35,858 nt of DNA from Caulobacter sp. CCH9-E1. GTDB lineage: Bacteria; Pseudomonadota; Alphaproteobacteria; Caulobacterales; Caulobacteraceae. The notes beneath the pieces were generated by a model. The model searched no databases. It was not told the DNA's origin and was given only the letters and a program-made list of their open reading frames with translations. Position 1 is the first letter of the stretch, and every line of letters begins with the position of its first letter. Both the position numbers and the translations under genes were made by a program. The stretch covers positions 1-35,858 of the forward strand of contig NZ_LSJA01000267.1 of assembly GCF_001556515.1 (NCBI RefSeq). Direction: 5' to 3'. Below, piece after piece: positions 8,140 through 15,847 of the stretch.

Positions 8140-8745
8140 ATGTCCGACAAGCCCGCCTGGCTGAAGCCGCACGGAACACCCTGGGGCGTGTCTTCCAGCA
8201 AGGTCGTCTACGACAACCCCTGGATCACGGTCACAGAATACCAGGCGATCGCGCCGACGGGGCGGCCGGCGCTGTATGGCAAGATCGGCTTCAAGAACCA
8301 GGCGATCGGCATCGTGCCGCTGCACGAGGACGGCACGGTCACCCTGGTCGGCCAGAACCGCTTCTCGCTCGCCAACTACAGCTGGGAGCTGCCCGAGGGC
8401 GGCGCGCCGCACGGCGAGGACCCTCTGGACGGCGCCAAGCGCGAAATGGCCGAGGAGGTGGGGCTGCGGGCGGCCGACTGGCGGCCGATCCTCCGGATGG
8501 AGCTTTCCAACTCGGTCACCGACGAGATCGCCTACGGCTTCCTGGCGATGGACCTGTCGCCGACCGAGACCGCGCCGGACGAGACCGAGGACCTGGCGGT
8601 CGTCCGCGTGCCGTTCCGCGAGGCGCTGGACGCGGCGATCGCCGGCCATATGCCCGACGCCATCACCGTCGCGCTGCTGCTGCGGACGCATCTGATGGCG
8701 GTGCGAGGCCAACTGCCCGCGCAGCTAGCGGCGCTGATCCTTTAG
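8140..8745 (+). CDS. Nudix hydrolase (ADP-ribose pyrophosphatase-like)
   Basis: A 201-residue protein with a complete Nudix box at residues 87-109: Gly87, Glu93, Arg101-Glu102, Glu105-Glu106, Gly108. The N-terminal beta region (NPWITVTEYQAIAPTG, YGKIGFKNQAIGIVPL) resembles the NudF-type ADP-ribose or nucleoside-diphosphate sugar hydrolases. It would cleave a nucleoside diphosphate linked to another group, with Mg2+. ELPEGGAPHGEDP is the usual substrate-contact region. The ATG at 8140 has GGAG seven bases upstream. It is followed by the nucleoside-phosphorylase-like gene after about 90 bases in the same direction, a possible nucleotide-salvage pair. Confidence 0.9.
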   Translation: MSDKPAWLKPHGTPWGVSSSKVVYDNPWITVTEYQAIAPTGRPALYGKIGFKNQAIGIVPLHEDGTVTLVGQNRFSLANYSWELPEGGAPHGEDPLDGAKREMAEEVGLRAADWRPILRMELSNSVTDEIAYGFLAMDLSPTETAPDETEDLAVVRVPFREALDAAIAGHMPDAITVALLLRTHLMAVRGQLPAQLAALIL

Positions 8746-8838
8746 CGGGGTCGCGATCCGGGAATTGATCCTGATCGTGTCGCGCCGGGGCGTTTCAGGC
8801 CAGAAGCGGCCCCGCACACCCGCGAGTCGAGCACGGTC

Positions 8839-9639
8839 ATGACGCAAGCGCCCCATCTCACGCCCCAGAGTCTCGTCGGCCGCCGCTTTCCGCCCGACGT
8901 CTTCCGCGACGTGAAGGTCGCCCTGGTCGGCTATTGTCCACCGCCCTCGGCGCTTGAACGCTACCAGCCAGAGCGCGTCGAGGGGCAGCACTTCATCCAC
9001 GTGTCGCCCGACAGCGTACGGATCCTGACCCACGGCGAGCGCCAGTTCCTGTCGCTGGCCCACGTCTATGGCGGTCCGGTGTCGAGCTCGACGACCGAGG
9101 AGCTGGCCTATTACGGGATCGAGCTGGTCCTGGCCTATGGTCTGGCGGGCGGACTGGGGACTGGCGACATCGCCATGGGCGACTACTACCTCGCCGAGGA
9201 CACCCTGGCGGCGGACGGCACGACCCCGCACTACACCGGCGCTCGCATCCTGCGCGCCGACCAGAGGCTGATCGACGCCGCGCAGAAGCTCTGGACAGGT
9301 CCGGCGCCGCTGAAGCCCGTCCGCGTGGCGACGGGCGATGCGATCTATCGCGAGTACGATCCGATGCTGGACGCCTACCGGCTGGAAGGCTGCGACATCG
9401 TCAATCTCGACTGCGCTCACCTCTACGCGGCGTCGCAGATCAATTCGTCGGGCCGCAAGATGCGCGCGATCCAGTGCGGGGTGATCTCGGACGTCGTCCC
9501 GACGGGCCCCGAGGCCGAGTCCAGCAGCACGCTTTCGGCCATGCTGGCCGGCGGCGAGGCGGGTCTGAACCCGTTGGAACGGACCGGCGACATCGTGTCT
9601 TTCTTCATCGAGACCTTGACGCCAGCGCTTTTGCCCTGA
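8839..9639 (+). CDS. Nucleoside phosphorylase superfamily protein, substrate unknown
   Basis: A 266-residue protein with purine/uridine phosphorylase-fold features: VYGGPVSSSTTEELAYYG, VLAYGLAGGLGTGDIAMGDYYLAEDTLAADGTT, and a C-terminal VNLDCAHLYAASQI segment that corresponds to the base- and ribose-binding loop (VD/NME in classic members, here VNLDCA). The usual Met-Glu ribose pair therefore appears altered. It probably acts on a nucleoside or related N-glycoside in the cytoplasm, but the change in the binding loop argues against a confident PNP, MTAN or Udp call. No clear ribosome-binding site precedes the ATG. A strong terminator follows immediately after the stop. Confidence 0.75.
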   Translation: MTQAPHLTPQSLVGRRFPPDVFRDVKVALVGYCPPPSALERYQPERVEGQHFIHVSPDSVRILTHGERQFLSLAHVYGGPVSSSTTEELAYYGIELVLAYGLAGGLGTGDIAMGDYYLAEDTLAADGTTPHYTGARILRADQRLIDAAQKLWTGPAPLKPVRVATGDAIYREYDPMLDAYRLEGCDIVNLDCAHLYAASQINSSGRKMRAIQCGVISDVVPTGPEAESSSTLSAMLAGGEAGLNPLERTGDIVSFFIETLTPALLP

Positions 9640-9654
9640 TCTGAGCGGGGCGCG

Positions 9655-9677
9655 CCCGAACGTTCCGTTCGGGTTTT
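9655..9677 (+). terminator. Intrinsic terminator after phosphorylase-like gene
   Basis: CCCGAACG and CGTTCGGG form an eight-base-pair stem with a three-base loop, followed by TTTTG on the plus strand. It lies sixteen bases after the stop codon and before cysE. Confidence 0.85.
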
Positions 9678-9736
9678 GTGGAGCATTTGGTCTATAGATG
9701 CTGCACGCGCCCAGCCTGCTGGGGAGGGAGAGCCCG

Positions 9737-10573
9737 ATGGCCAAGCACTTGGAAGTGGTGACCCCCGAGACGGAAACCCCCGTCTGGGTCGCCCTGCGCA
9801 ACCAGGCCGAACACGCCGCCAAGGCCGAGCCGGCCCTGGCCTCGCTGCTCAACGCGGTGATCCTCAGCCACGACAACCTGGCCGACGCCCTGACCTTCCA
9901 GCTGGCGCGCAAGCTGGGCGACCAGGAGATGCGGGCGATGACGGCGCGCGAGTTCGCCGCCGACGCCTTCCGCAGCGATCCGTCGATCGTCGAGGCGGCC
10001 GAGGCCGACCTCAAGGCGGTGTTCGAGCGCGACCCGGCCTGCAAGGGCTATGTCCAGCCGTTCCTGTTCTTCAAGGGCTTCCTGGCGCTGCAGACGCACC
10101 GCGTTTCGCACTGGCTGTGGAACGAGGGTCGCGAGACCCTGGCCTTCTACCTGCAAAGCCGCTCCAGCGAGGTCTTCCAGGTCGACGTCAATCCGGCCGC
10201 CAAGATCGGCAAGGGCGTGTTCATCGACCACGGCACCGGCATCGTCATCGGCGAGACGGCGGTGGTCGGCGATGACGTCTCGATGCTGCATGGCGTGACC
10301 CTGGGCGGCACCGGCGCCGAGCGCGGCGACCGCCACCCCAAGATCGGCAAGGGCGTCCTGCTGGGCGCCGGCGCCAAGGTGCTGGGCAACATCACCGTCG
10401 GCGACTACGCCAAGATCGCCTCGGGCTCGGTGGTGCTGCGCCCCGTGCCGGCCCATTGCACCGCCGCCGGCGTGCCCGCGCGCCTGGTCAATTGCCCGAC
10501 CTGCGAAGAGCCGGCCAAGACCATGGACCACACTCTGGCCGAGATGGTCTATTCCGGCGACTACGACATCTGA
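9737..10573 (+). CDS. cysE: Serine O-acetyltransferase CysE
   Basis: A 278-residue cytoplasmic enzyme that acetylates L-serine with acetyl-CoA, the first committed step of cysteine synthesis. An N-terminal helical SATase domain (residues about 10-145) leads into a left-handed beta helix made of hexapeptide repeats (IGKGVFIDHGTGIVIGETAVVG, KIGKGVLLGAGAKVLGNI). DHGTG and MLHGVTLGGTG carry the catalytic Asp/His and CoA-site residues. The ATG at 9737 follows GGGAGGGAG by about seven bases; an ATG 39 bases earlier is in frame but has no such site. A tail of about 40 residues after the helix (CPTCEEPAKTMDHTLAEMVYSGDYDI) contains two Cys and may serve in feedback or in complex formation. A glutamine cyclotransferase gene begins 16 bases after the stop. 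Confidence 0.93.
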   Translation: MAKHLEVVTPETETPVWVALRNQAEHAAKAEPALASLLNAVILSHDNLADALTFQLARKLGDQEMRAMTAREFAADAFRSDPSIVEAAEADLKAVFERDPACKGYVQPFLFFKGFLALQTHRVSHWLWNEGRETLAFYLQSRSSEVFQVDVNPAAKIGKGVFIDHGTGIVIGETAVVGDDVSMLHGVTLGGTGAERGDRHPKIGKGVLLGAGAKVLGNITVGDYAKIASGSVVLRPVPAHCTAAGVPARLVNCPTCEEPAKTMDHTLAEMVYSGDYDI

Positions 10574-10589
10574 GTTGAAGGTTCCGCGT

Positions 10590-11366
10590 ATGCGTCTCGC
10601 CGGTCTGCTGCTGTGCGCGGCGCTGTGTCTTGGGCTCATCGCGCCGGCCGAGGCCGCGCCCGCCCCGGTGGGCGGCTATACGGTCGTGCGCAGCTACGCC
10701 CACGACACCGGCGCCTTCACCGAGGGCCTGTTCTATCGCGACGGCTTCATTTTCGAGAGCACCGGCCTGGCCGGCCGCTCGTTCATCCGCAAATGGAACC
10801 TCGAGACCGGCGCGGTCGAGCAGGAGCGCCTGATCGACAGCCGCTATTTCGGCGAGGGGATCGTCGACTGGAAGAACCGTCTCTACGAGCTGACCTGGAC
10901 CAACCAGCTGGGCTTCATCTACGACATCGACAGCTTCGAGAAGGTCGGCGAGTTCAGCTATCCAGGCGAGGGTTGGGCCCTGACCCGCGACGACAAGCGG
11001 CTGATCATGAGCGACGGCACCGCGTTCATCCGCTTCCTGGATCCCGACACCCTGAAGGAGACCGGCCGGATCGAGGTCACCGACGATGGCGCGCCGGTGC
11101 GAAACCTCAATGAGCTGGAATGGGTGAAGGGCGAGCTGCTGGCCAATGTCTGGCAGACGACCCGCATCGCCCGCATCGACGTCAAGACCGGCAAGGTGCT
11201 GGGCTGGATCGAACTGGGCGGTCTTCTGAAGGAGGCCGGCGTGACCGGCCAGCGCGACGACGTGCTGAACGGCATCGCCTATGACGCGGCGGGCGACCGC
11301 CTGTTCGTCACCGGCAAGCTGTGGCCGAAACTTTTCGAGATCAAACTGACCTCTTCCGTGCGATAA
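10590..11366 (+). CDS. Glutaminyl-peptide cyclotransferase (glutamine cyclotransferase), exported
   Basis: A 258-residue protein with an N-terminal signal peptide (MRLAGLLLCAALCLGLIAPAEA, cleavage near residue 22) and a five-bladed beta-propeller of the plant/bacterial glutamine cyclotransferase family. Family landmarks include YAHDTGAFTEGLFYRDGFIFESTG near the start, ELTWTNQLGFIYD, LNELEWVKGELLANVWQT, and VLNGIAYDAAGDRLFVTGKLWPKLFEI. It would convert N-terminal glutamine of exported proteins to pyroglutamate in the periplasm. The ATG at 10590 follows GAAGG by seven bases; a TTG at 10575 is possible but adds residues before the signal peptide. It likely shares a transcript with cysE. Confidence 0.92.
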   Translation: MRLAGLLLCAALCLGLIAPAEAAPAPVGGYTVVRSYAHDTGAFTEGLFYRDGFIFESTGLAGRSFIRKWNLETGAVEQERLIDSRYFGEGIVDWKNRLYELTWTNQLGFIYDIDSFEKVGEFSYPGEGWALTRDDKRLIMSDGTAFIRFLDPDTLKETGRIEVTDDGAPVRNLNELEWVKGELLANVWQTTRIARIDVKTGKVLGWIELGGLLKEAGVTGQRDDVLNGIAYDAAGDRLFVTGKLWPKLFEIKLTSSVR

Positions 11367-11402
11367 CGCGGAACCGCGTTCGGGGAAGGGCGTTAATCGT
11401 GT

Positions 11403-11476
11403 GTCCGCCCCCCTACGCCCCCCCGACCTAGTGGGCGGACCTGAGCCCCGGTCGCGCGAGACGCCGCCGGGGCTCA
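11403..11476. repeat. Two tandem hairpins between convergent genes
   Basis: GTCCGCCC (11403-11410) pairs with GGGCGGAC (11433-11440), and TGAGCCCCGG (11442-11451) pairs perfectly with CCGGGGCTCA (11467-11476). They fill the gap between the cyclotransferase and the small minus-strand gene. Neither has a T-run, so they may be processing or Rho-linked elements, or a repeat. Confidence 0.55.
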
Positions 11477-11490
11477 CCCCTGTCTGGGGC

Positions 11491-11658
11491 CTAGCTCTCC
11501 CGAAACGTCTTTGCGCACGACACTGTCGGAGCCTTCACGGCCATGGTTCGCGCGTCTGAACCCGGCGGCTTCACCAGGCCAAGGATCGCCGCTGTCCAGA
11601 TGACCAGCAGCGCCAGGACCTGAGGCAGGGTGATGCGGGATGGAGGGGCAGGGGGCAT
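11491..11658 (-). CDS. Possible 55-residue single-span membrane protein
   Basis: A short frame of 55 residues with one hydrophobic helix (LPQVLALLVIWTAAILGLV, residues 11-29) after a Pro-rich N-terminus and before a polar tail with one Cys. AAGG lies seven bases before the ATG. It is divergent from the LysR-type gene, 72 bases away, and would occupy an otherwise empty gap. No family is recognised. Being short and GC-rich it could be chance, but the good start site and coherent helix argue for a real small protein, perhaps a target of the neighbouring regulator. Confidence 0.5.
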   Translation of the reverse strand: MPPAPPSRITLPQVLALLVIWTAAILGLVKPPGSDARTMAVKAPTVSCAKTFRES

Positions 11659-11730
11659 GTCCGCCTTATCCCGCGATTGCGCGACGCCGGATAACGACTT
11701 ATCCGTCGGCCTTCTGTGAGGTTTTTTCAC

Positions 11731-12696
11731 ATGGCCCGCCGCAACCTGCCGCCGTTGAACGCTCTGCGCGCCTTCGAGGCGTTTGGACGTCACGGCCGCA
11801 TGACGCTGGCGGCCGACGAGTTGTGCGTCACGCATGGGGCGGTCAGCCGCCAGATCCGGCAGCTTGAGGAGCGCCTCGGCGTCGCCCTCACCGAGGGGCC
11901 GCGCTCTCGGCTGCGCATGACCGAGGCGGGTCTGAAGCTGGCCCAGGCCTTGTCGCCGGCCTTCGACCAGATCGAAGCGGCCACGCCGCGCCCGGCGGAG
12001 GCGGGGCCGAAGCCCCTGGTGGTGTCCTGCCTGCCCACCTTCGCCATGAAGTGGCTGATCCCGCGCCTGCCCCGCTTCCAGGCGGCCCATCCGGACATTC
12101 CCGTGCGGGTGGCCGAGTCGAACGGCCCCTTCGACTTCCGCGAGGACCAAATCGACCTGGCGATCCGCATCCGACGCGCCGGTGAGCCGGACTATCCCGA
12201 CTCCGTGTCCGACCCGTTCATGCGCCACTATCACGGACCGGTCATGTCGCCGGAGCTGGCGGCCGGCGGGGTGGCCGACTTCGATCGGATCTGCGCGGCG
12301 CCGCGCCTCCTGACCCGCACCTACGTCCAGAGCTGGAGCGACTGGATCCGCGACATCGGCGGCGAAAGCCTCCCGCCCGCGACCAGCGAGCAGGAGTTCG
12401 ACCATTATTTCTACATGTTGGAGGCCGCCGCGGCGGGCCTGGGCGTGGCGATCGGTCCCTGGGCCTTCGTGCAGCGAGACCTCGCCAGCGGACGCCTCGT
12501 CGCGCCGCTTGGCTTCGCGCCCGGTCAGACCTGGATCGCAGCCCTGACGCCGCGCGAAGGCGCCCCGGAGCGGACGCTTCTGTTCCGCGATTGGCTCGTC
12601 GCCGAGGGGGCGTCCACACCTCTTCCGCCGGAAGCGCTTGCCAGCCGCGCGGCGGACGCTAGTTTCGCCTCGAGAGACGCGCCCCGGGCGCTCTAG
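11731..12696 (+). CDS. LysR family transcriptional regulator, GcvA-type
   Basis: A 321-residue LysR-type regulator. The N-terminus (MARRNLPPLNALRAFEAFGRH) and HTH (residues 5-64; LAADELCVTHGAVSRQIRQLEERLGVAL) match the GcvA subgroup that also includes AmpR-like proteins. A periplasmic-binding-fold effector domain starts near residue 95 (KPLVVSCLPTFAMKWLIPRLPRFQAAHPDIPVRV). GTGAGG lies nine bases before the ATG at 11731; a GTG fifteen bases earlier is possible. Subgroup members control glycine cleavage, beta-lactamase or other targets, so the name GcvA is not transferred. The divergent small gene is the nearest likely target. Confidence 0.9.
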   Translation: MARRNLPPLNALRAFEAFGRHGRMTLAADELCVTHGAVSRQIRQLEERLGVALTEGPRSRLRMTEAGLKLAQALSPAFDQIEAATPRPAEAGPKPLVVSCLPTFAMKWLIPRLPRFQAAHPDIPVRVAESNGPFDFREDQIDLAIRIRRAGEPDYPDSVSDPFMRHYHGPVMSPELAAGGVADFDRICAAPRLLTRTYVQSWSDWIRDIGGESLPPATSEQEFDHYFYMLEAAAAGLGVAIGPWAFVQRDLASGRLVAPLGFAPGQTWIAALTPREGAPERTLLFRDWLVAEGASTPLPPEALASRAADASFASRDAPRAL

Positions 12697-12715
12697 CTAA
12701 AGACAAGGATCCCCC

Positions 12716-12922
12716 GTGGACGCCAACACCATCGCCAAGATCGAAAAGCACCTGAAGCGGACCTTCGGGAACCCGCACATCCAGCTGAAGCCGCGCCCCA
12801 AGCAAAAGGACTCGGCCGAGGTGGAAGTCGCCGGCGAGTTCATCGGCGTCATCTTCCAGGACGAGGACGAGGACGGCTCGTTCATGTTCGAGATGGCCAT
12901 CCTGGCCGAAGACCTGGACTAA
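12716..12922 (+). CDS. DUF3126 family protein
   Basis: A 68-residue acidic protein matching the alphaproteobacterial DUF3126 family (KIEKHLKRTFGN at residues 8-19, RPKQKDSAEVEVAGEFIGVIFQDEDEDGSFMFEMAIL). Its function is unknown. The start is GTG at 12716, supported by AAGGA six bases upstream. It begins 19 bases after the LysR gene and may be read from the same transcript, but the family is widespread and not tied to this regulator. Confidence 0.88.
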   Translation: MDANTIAKIEKHLKRTFGNPHIQLKPRPKQKDSAEVEVAGEFIGVIFQDEDEDGSFMFEMAILAEDLD

Positions 12923-12928
12923 TCTTTC

Positions 12929-12947
12929 CAGCCTTCGGGCTGTTTGT
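12929..12947 (+). terminator. Probable intrinsic terminator after DUF3126 gene
   Basis: CAGCC and GGCTG close a TTCG tetraloop, followed by TTTGT. The stem is short (five pairs) but has the stable UUCG-type loop and a partial T-run, just six bases past the stop. Confidence 0.6.
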
Positions 12948-13006
12948 GACCGGACGGGGCGCGCCGACGCGTTGATCCCCGTCCGCCGTCCCTGTTCAAT
13001 GGGGAC

Positions 13007-13690
13007 ATGAGCGCTCACATCCTCGACCGCCCGGTCTGGGCCACGCTGAACGGACGCCAGGCTGACCTCGCCGTCCGCCACGGCCCCGCGATCCGGATGC
13101 AGCCCGACTATGGGCTCTTCGCCGCCATTCCCGATAACAGCTCCGAGAGCCTCGCGGCCGTGGGCGAACTGGTGCGTGGGATGGGCTCCGTGGGCTTCGT
13201 CGAACTCGCCGCGCCGCCGCCGATCCCCGGAACCGAAGTCGTCTCCAGCGCCGTCTGCCTGCAGATGGTCGCCGAGACCGTCGCGCCGGCTTGGGACGTT
13301 CCCTTCGACATGCTGCCGCTCGGCGACGCCGACGCGGCCGAGATGCTGGCGCTGGCGACCCTGACCAAGCCCGGACCGTTCTTCGCGCGCACCCATCAGC
13401 TCGGCGCGTTCGTCGGCGTCCGGGTCGAGGGGCGGCTGGTCGCCATGGCCGGAGAGCGGATGCGTCCCGACGGCTACACCGAGGCCAGCGGCGTCTGCGT
13501 CCATCCCGACCATCGCGGCCAGGGCTACGCGGCGAGGCTCCTGCGCGAGGTGACGGCCAGGATCCTGGCGCGCGGCGACCAGGCCTTCCTGCACAGCTAC
13601 GCCGACAACGCCACGGCGATCAGGCTTTACGAGTCGCTGGGCTATCAGGGGCGGCGAGAGGTGGTGTTCACGGTGGTGAAGCCGGGTTAG
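13007..13690 (+). CDS. GNAT family N-acetyltransferase
   Basis: A 227-residue protein with an N-terminal region of about 100 residues and a C-terminal GNAT domain (roughly residues 105-225). The acetyl-CoA loop is seen in ASGVCVHPDHRGQGYAARLLREV (motif A, R/Q-x-x-G-x-G/A) near residues 162-184, with the NATAIRLYESLGYQGRREVVF C-terminal signature. The acceptor substrate is unknown. It has GGGG close before the ATG. It is convergent with the OPT transporter gene across a terminator. Confidence 0.9.
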   Translation: MSAHILDRPVWATLNGRQADLAVRHGPAIRMQPDYGLFAAIPDNSSESLAAVGELVRGMGSVGFVELAAPPPIPGTEVVSSAVCLQMVAETVAPAWDVPFDMLPLGDADAAEMLALATLTKPGPFFARTHQLGAFVGVRVEGRLVAMAGERMRPDGYTEASGVCVHPDHRGQGYAARLLREVTARILARGDQAFLHSYADNATAIRLYESLGYQGRREVVFTVVKPG

Positions 13691-13716
13691 TAGGGGCGCT
13701 AAACCGCCCAAAGAAA

Positions 13717-13745
13717 AACCCCGGAAGGTTGGACCTTCCGGGGTT
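13717..13745 (-). terminator. Intrinsic terminator between convergent GNAT and OPT genes
   Basis: A perfect 13-base-pair stem (AACCCCGGAAGGT / ACCTTCCGGGGTT) with a three-base loop. On the minus strand it continues into TTTCTTT, so it serves the OPT gene best; on the plus strand the tail is only TTCTCC, though it may work in both directions. Confidence 0.85.
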
Positions 13746-13768
13746 CTCCATGGTCAGTGGTAGGCGCC

Positions 13769-15757
13769 CTACGCCTCCAGCGCCTTCTCACCGGCCCTGC
13801 GGGCCCAGCGGTAGAGGCCGACGACCACGATCGCGGCCGCGATCAGGGACAGGATCATGCCGACGTGCTCGGGCGGCGCGAACGGGACGGCCAAGGGATC
13901 ACCCTTGCCGGTCGAGACGATCATCAGGGCCAGGGAGACGTTGAACAGGCTCTCGCCGACGATGAAGCCCGAGGCGATCAGCACGCCCAGGCGCTTGGCC
14001 GGCTCGGCCGCGCGGTCCTTGGCGACGATCTTCTCGAACAGCCAGCCCGCGACCGCACCGACCACGACGGGAGCCGTGACGGTGCTGGGCAGGTAGATCG
14101 CCAGGCCGACGCCCAGCGGCGGCAGGCTGTAGCGGTCCTTGCTGGTCTTGCGCAGGACCGTGTCGACGGCGACCAAGGCCAGGCCGATCAGGGCCCCGAC
14201 GCCCAGCAGGCCCCAGTCGAGGTCGCCGCCCAGCACGCCCTTGGCCAGGGTCGAGATCAGGGTCGCTTGCGGCGCGGCCAGCGGCTGATCCGAGATGGCC
14301 TGCAGGTTCGGGGCGCCGGCGAAGCCGTTCGAACGGTTCAGCAGCTCCAGCACGAACGGGATGACGATCGAGCCCGACAGCACGCCGATGATCAGGCCGA
14401 CCTGCTGCTTCCACGGGGTGGCGTCGACCAGCTGGCCGGTCTTCAGGTCCTGCAGGTTGTCGTTGGCCACGACGGCCACGGCCAGCACGCAGGTGGTGAC
14501 ATAGAGGGCGAAGGCGATCAGGGCCTTGGTCACGTCCGGGCCGATGACGCCGCGGCCGACCATGCCGACCATCAGCGAGGCGCCCAGGACGCTCAGGATG
14601 GCGATGCCCGAGACCGGGCTGTTGGACGAGCCGATCAGACCGGCCATGTAGCCGCAGACGGCGGCGGCCAGCAGGCCGGCGAACACCAGATAGCCGATGC
14701 CGATGGCGACCAGCGGCGCGGTCAGGCTGACGATCGGGCCGCCCGCCAGGAAGTGGGCCAGGAACCAGCCGGCCGGAGCCAGCAGGATCAGCGAGACCAG
14801 GCCGACGATGCCGATCGGGATGTCCTGCTCGACGCGGGGCAGGGCCTCGCCGCCCGACTTGCGCTGCTTGGCGGCGGCGAAGGCCGACTTCAGGCCCGCG
14901 GTGATCGGGCCGACCAGCTTGGCCAGGGTCCAGATGGCGGCGGCGCCGATGACGCCCGCGCCCAGGAAGCGGACCTGGGTCTTCCAGACGCCCAGGGCGT
15001 GGGTGGCGGCGTCGGCGTCCGGCATCGGCGTGGCGACGGTCAGGATCGGCACCAGGATCGCCCAGGCGATGAACAGGCCCGTGAACATGGCGATGCCGAC
15101 GGTGATGCCCATCAGGTGGCCCGCGCCCATCAGGGCCAGCGAGCTGGAGGCCCCCAGGCCCGTCGCGCCCGCGCCGGCGTTGAACTTGAAGTAGCCGGCG
15201 ACCTCGGCCGCGAACAGCTTGGCCGCGCCCAGGGCGCCGAACAGGGCCGAGGCGATCGCGCCCAGGCTGACGGCGACCAGGCCCGCCTTGCCCTCGGCGG
15301 CGCCTTCACGCGAGCCGGTGCCGACCTTCAGCACCTCGGCGGCGGCGACGCCTTCGGGGTAGGGGAGGTTGGAGTTGGTCACCAGGGCCCGGCGCAGGGG
15401 GATGGTGTACATCACGCCCAGGATGCCGCCGACGGCGCAGGCGCCGAAGGTGGGCAGGAACGGCACATTGGCCCACCAGCCGATCATCAACAGGCCCGGC
15501 AGGACGAAGATCACCGACGACAGCGTGCCCGCCGCCGAGGCGATCGTCTGGACGATGTTGTTTTCCTGGATGGTCGAGGTCTTGAACGCCCGCAGCAGGG
15601 CCATCGAGATGACGGCGGCGGGGATCGAGGTGGCGAAGGTCAGGCCGACTTTCAGGCCCAGATAAACTTGCGCTGCGGTGAAGACGAGGGTGATGGCGAT
15701 GCCGAGGAGTACCCCTCGGAGGGTCAATTCCGTGCGCGGCGCGGTCGAGTCGGCCAT
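13769..15757 (-). CDS. OPT family oligopeptide transporter
   Basis: A 662-residue inner-membrane protein with about 14-16 hydrophobic helices. It opens with TELTLRGVLLGIAITLVFTAAQVYLGLKVGLTFATSIPAAVISMALLR, the signature of bacterial OPT (oligopeptide/metal-chelate) transporters. NLPYPEGVAAAEVLKVG (residues about 133-150) is the conserved NPY-type motif. Substrates in this family range over peptides and metal chelates; none can be assigned here. The start is uncertain: ATG at 15757, ATG at 15763 and TTG at 15769 are all in frame and none has a Shine-Dalgarno sequence. A terminator-like hairpin sits just upstream of the start. It lies downstream of phoH in the same direction. Confidence 0.9.
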   Translation of the reverse strand: MADSTAPRTELTLRGVLLGIAITLVFTAAQVYLGLKVGLTFATSIPAAVISMALLRAFKTSTIQENNIVQTIASAAGTLSSVIFVLPGLLMIGWWANVPFLPTFGACAVGGILGVMYTIPLRRALVTNSNLPYPEGVAAAEVLKVGTGSREGAAEGKAGLVAVSLGAIASALFGALGAAKLFAAEVAGYFKFNAGAGATGLGASSSLALMGAGHLMGITVGIAMFTGLFIAWAILVPILTVATPMPDADAATHALGVWKTQVRFLGAGVIGAAAIWTLAKLVGPITAGLKSAFAAAKQRKSGGEALPRVEQDIPIGIVGLVSLILLAPAGWFLAHFLAGGPIVSLTAPLVAIGIGYLVFAGLLAAAVCGYMAGLIGSSNSPVSGIAILSVLGASLMVGMVGRGVIGPDVTKALIAFALYVTTCVLAVAVVANDNLQDLKTGQLVDATPWKQQVGLIIGVLSGSIVIPFVLELLNRSNGFAGAPNLQAISDQPLAAPQATLISTLAKGVLGGDLDWGLLGVGALIGLALVAVDTVLRKTSKDRYSLPPLGVGLAIYLPSTVTAPVVVGAVAGWLFEKIVAKDRAAEPAKRLGVLIASGFIVGESLFNVSLALMIVSTGKGDPLAVPFAPPEHVGMILSLIAAAIVVVGLYRWARRAGEKALEA

Positions 15758-15780
15758 GAACATGTCCAAAAAACGATTAA

Positions 15781-15809
15781 GGCGGCCGGACCTTGCACGT
15801 CCGACCGCC
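15781..15809 (-). terminator. Terminator-like hairpin after phoH, abutting OPT start
   Basis: GGCGG/CCGCC and CGGAC/GTCCG stack with one mismatch around a seven-base loop; on the minus strand it is followed by TTAATCGTTTTTT. It closes the phoH transcript and lies only about 20 bases before the OPT start codon, so it could also act as an attenuator in the OPT leader. Confidence 0.7.
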
Positions 15810-15847
15810 CAAAACTCAAGCCTTCAGTTCAAACCGTTGTTACAAAA

